This document shows, one piece after another, positions 62,485 through 64,000 of a stretch of DNA of 64,000 bases. Positions within the stretch are counted from its first letter, which is position 1, and every line of letters starts with the position of its first letter. The notes below the pieces were generated by a model that made no database searches, was not told the origin of the DNA, and saw only the letters and a list, made by a program, of their open reading frames with translations. A program made the translations under genes and the position numbers. Source of the DNA: Symmachiella dynata (lineage in GTDB: Bacteria > Planctomycetota > Planctomycetia > Planctomycetales > Planctomycetaceae); the NCBI RefSeq assembly GCF_007747995.1, contig NZ_CP036276.1:5137001-5201000 (forward strand). The letters run 5' to 3'.

Positions 62485-62522
62485 TTCTCCCTCTCCCTCT
62501 GGGAGAGGGCCGGGGTGAGGGG
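62485..62522. repeat. CCCTCACCCCGGCCCTCTCC repeat, copy 2 (inverted)
   Basis: Reverse complement of the copy at 50081-50113, with GGGAGAGGGCCGGGGTGAGG on the plus strand. It lies upstream of the PhoD-like gene. Confidence 0.85.
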
Positions 62523-62607
62523 CAAGCCAAGTGTGACAAACCTTCACAGCAACCGCCAAGAATGCGAACGGCGAATCAATACCGCCATACAACCGTCAGC
62601 GAAGCCG

Positions 62608-63729
62608 CTACTTCGCCGCCACCTTCGGCAGCGCGTCGCACATTTGCAGCGCCAACAACGGATAGGCCGTTCCGCTGAACGTGATGAAATGCCATTTGTC
62701 GGTGTTCAGCGAACGGGTCCACCAGCGGCCCGATTCTCGCTGGTTGGCCAATAGCCAAGCGATGCCCTTTTGAATCCGCGGATCATCCGCTGCAAGGCCT
62801 GCTTCACGGAGTACGATGATTGCCAGGCCGGTTTGATGTCCGTCGCTGGGAGGATTGGCGAATTCCGGTTCGCTGCGGAGTTTCTCGGCGCGGTTGCCTT
62901 TGCCCCAACTCTCCGGAGCGGCGAACGTGCGAATCGACCAGCCACCATCCTCGCGTTGATGCGACAGTAACATTTCGATCAGCTCTTGTTTTTGCGTGGC
63001 ATCGATCAGGTCCGGCATCCGTGTGGAGGCCCACAACAGTAACGCCTTGCCGTAATCGTGCGGCGGTGTTTCGCTGCGCAGAAACTTCTTGAGCTTGCTG
63101 ATTCCCGTTTTCGCTTGTTCGTCCGGAGGATTTTTTAAATACCCAGGTGCCGTCGCCAGTGCCATGGCAGCGGCTGTGGCAACGTGGTAGGTGTCCGATT
63201 CATACGGCGGCCAGCAATCGGTATTTGCCCAGGTGCCGTTTTCGAGTTGAATTTCAAACAAAAACGAAAAGGCATCAATGGTCTCCGGCGACAACTGCCC
63301 CGTGATGTGTGCATCCCATTCCGCCAAGCCCCCGGCAGCGTAGACCACTTTGACAGGGTTCACGCCTTTAAGCAATGTTTCACGCCGCATCATCTTCAGG
63401 TCGATGATTTGCTCCAGCGCGAATTGTCGCAAGTTGTCATCCGGTTTTCCCAACGACGCGGAGAGTGCAGGCCGCGTGACCAAGTGCACCCCCGTTGTGT
63501 GGCAGGCGATGCACTTGCGTGTTCCGATCCAGGCCGCTGCGCTTTGCTGCAAATAGGTCGCCGCTTTGTCCGTCGAAAACGCCGCTGCAACCGGTTCGTC
63601 TGCCGAGGCCGCGGGAACCAGAATATCATCGTATTGGTACTGATAATCGGTCTGAGCAAGGGTCGTCGATGCTGACATCAGCACAACAACCACTGGTCCG
63701 GCAAAGGCAATAAAGCGGCTCGATATCAT
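62608..63729 (-). CDS. Squalene-cyclase-like (alpha/alpha toroid) protein with a CxxCH motif
   Basis: 373 residues from ATG at 63729 with GGAG eight bases upstream; the 56 residues before are not used. A signal peptide covers residues 1-25. The chain is an alpha/alpha toroid of the prenyltransferase/squalene-hopene-cyclase type, with repeats such as YLQQSAAAWIGT, FEIQLENGTWANTDC, LLSHQREDGGWSIRTF and LLANQRESGRWWTRSL. No DxDD motif of true cyclases is seen. C73-I-A-C76-H77 at the start looks like a haem c attachment site. Related planctomycete proteins are exported and of unknown role. A haem-bearing toroid would be unusual. Confidence 0.8.
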   Translation of the reverse strand: MISSRFIAFAGPVVVVLMSASTTLAQTDYQYQYDDILVPAASADEPVAAAFSTDKAATYLQQSAAAWIGTRKCIACHTTGVHLVTRPALSASLGKPDDNLRQFALEQIIDLKMMRRETLLKGVNPVKVVYAAGGLAEWDAHITGQLSPETIDAFSFLFEIQLENGTWANTDCWPPYESDTYHVATAAAMALATAPGYLKNPPDEQAKTGISKLKKFLRSETPPHDYGKALLLWASTRMPDLIDATQKQELIEMLLSHQREDGGWSIRTFAAPESWGKGNRAEKLRSEPEFANPPSDGHQTGLAIIVLREAGLAADDPRIQKGIAWLLANQRESGRWWTRSLNTDKWHFITFSGTAYPLLALQMCDALPKVAAK

Positions 63730-64000
63730 CGTCGATGCTCCGAAAGCTTTGGCACTTCCGCTGGTAGAATTCGCACCGCCAATGGACAATTCCACGCAAA
63801 TCCCGACGGGATGGCTGTGCACAGAATTTTTCAACGTGGCAGGCGGAAATCGACGCTGCGGTCGTTTCACACGGGGTGGGTCAGTGGGTGGGAGCATCCA
63901 TGCCTATGTAGTCCAGTGAGCGTCTAATCAGAATGGTACACTTTCGACACGTTGCAATCCAGCAAGCCAACTAAACAAAATCCATTTCGACACTGGATTT
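63730..64000. other. End of window, 271 bases upstream of the cyclase-like gene
   Basis: No gene, repeat or clear promoter was recognised before the window ends. Confidence 0.4.

Noticed and set aside
62378-62539. Longer start for the PhoD-like gene
   Set aside because: The added residues come from the CCCTCACC repeat; the signal peptide starts at 62377.

Overview
The window looks like chromosomal DNA of a planctomycete (PVC group, probably a Planctomycetales relative of Symmachiella or Gimesia; the genus is inference). The support is: many secreted proteins built from cytochrome c motifs fused to WD40, beta-propeller, redoxin or HEAT-like domains; a very large propeller-HEAT-CxxCH protein of the Pirellula/Verrucomicrobium type; DUF1598, NHL, FG-GAP and PQQ-like propeller proteins; a compact PheT; loosely packed genes on both strands; and many short palindromic intergenic repeats. 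No rRNA, tRNA, CRISPR array or prophage was seen.

Layout. 1-3.1 kb: the 3' part of a GH92 mannosidase and a secreted TIM-barrel-like protein. 3.2-9.8 kb: an RstA/RstB-like two-component pair, a redoxin/cytochrome c/copper-monooxygenase-like fusion with a structured leader, and a PhoPQ-related (PqaA-family) hydrolase ending in a clear terminator. 10-18.2 kb: an unknown membrane-anchored protein, pheT, a 29-residue basic protein gene, a coiled-coil/cytochrome/WD40 protein and a TPR protein. 18.2-28.2 kb: acetamidase-like and NHL proteins, an SDR, a Fic protein with a convergent small gene that resembles a Fic antitoxin, a small membrane protein, a yeast-type cytosine deaminase, a DUF1254/DUF1214 protein, a GNAT, an esterase and a PQQ-like propeller. 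28.2-37.4 kb: a tandem duplicated pair of membrane/TPR proteins, a 609-residue secreted protein, a Tat-exported amidohydrolase, an intact IS4-family element and a thioredoxin lipoprotein.

37.5-51.3 kb: an FG-GAP protein, an FHA/coiled-coil protein, a 600-residue membrane protein, DUF1598, BON, lipoprotein, membrane and FHA genes, then rsgA. 51.5-64 kb: the 1250-residue haem-binding protein, a ceramidase-like protein, a second SDR, a protease/transglutaminase-like fusion, a PhoD-like phosphatase and a cyclase-like protein with a haem motif.

Function. Most genes are envelope or exported proteins for breaking down polymers and for redox chemistry, set among housekeeping genes (pheT, rsgA). The items most worth a second look are the convergent Fic/antitoxin candidate (21486-22302), the structured leader and RstA-box-like repeats before the redoxin fusion (5346-5583), the tiny basic protein gene (13845-13934), the IS that split a palindromic repeat (34524-36069), and the heptamer tandem repeats at three places.
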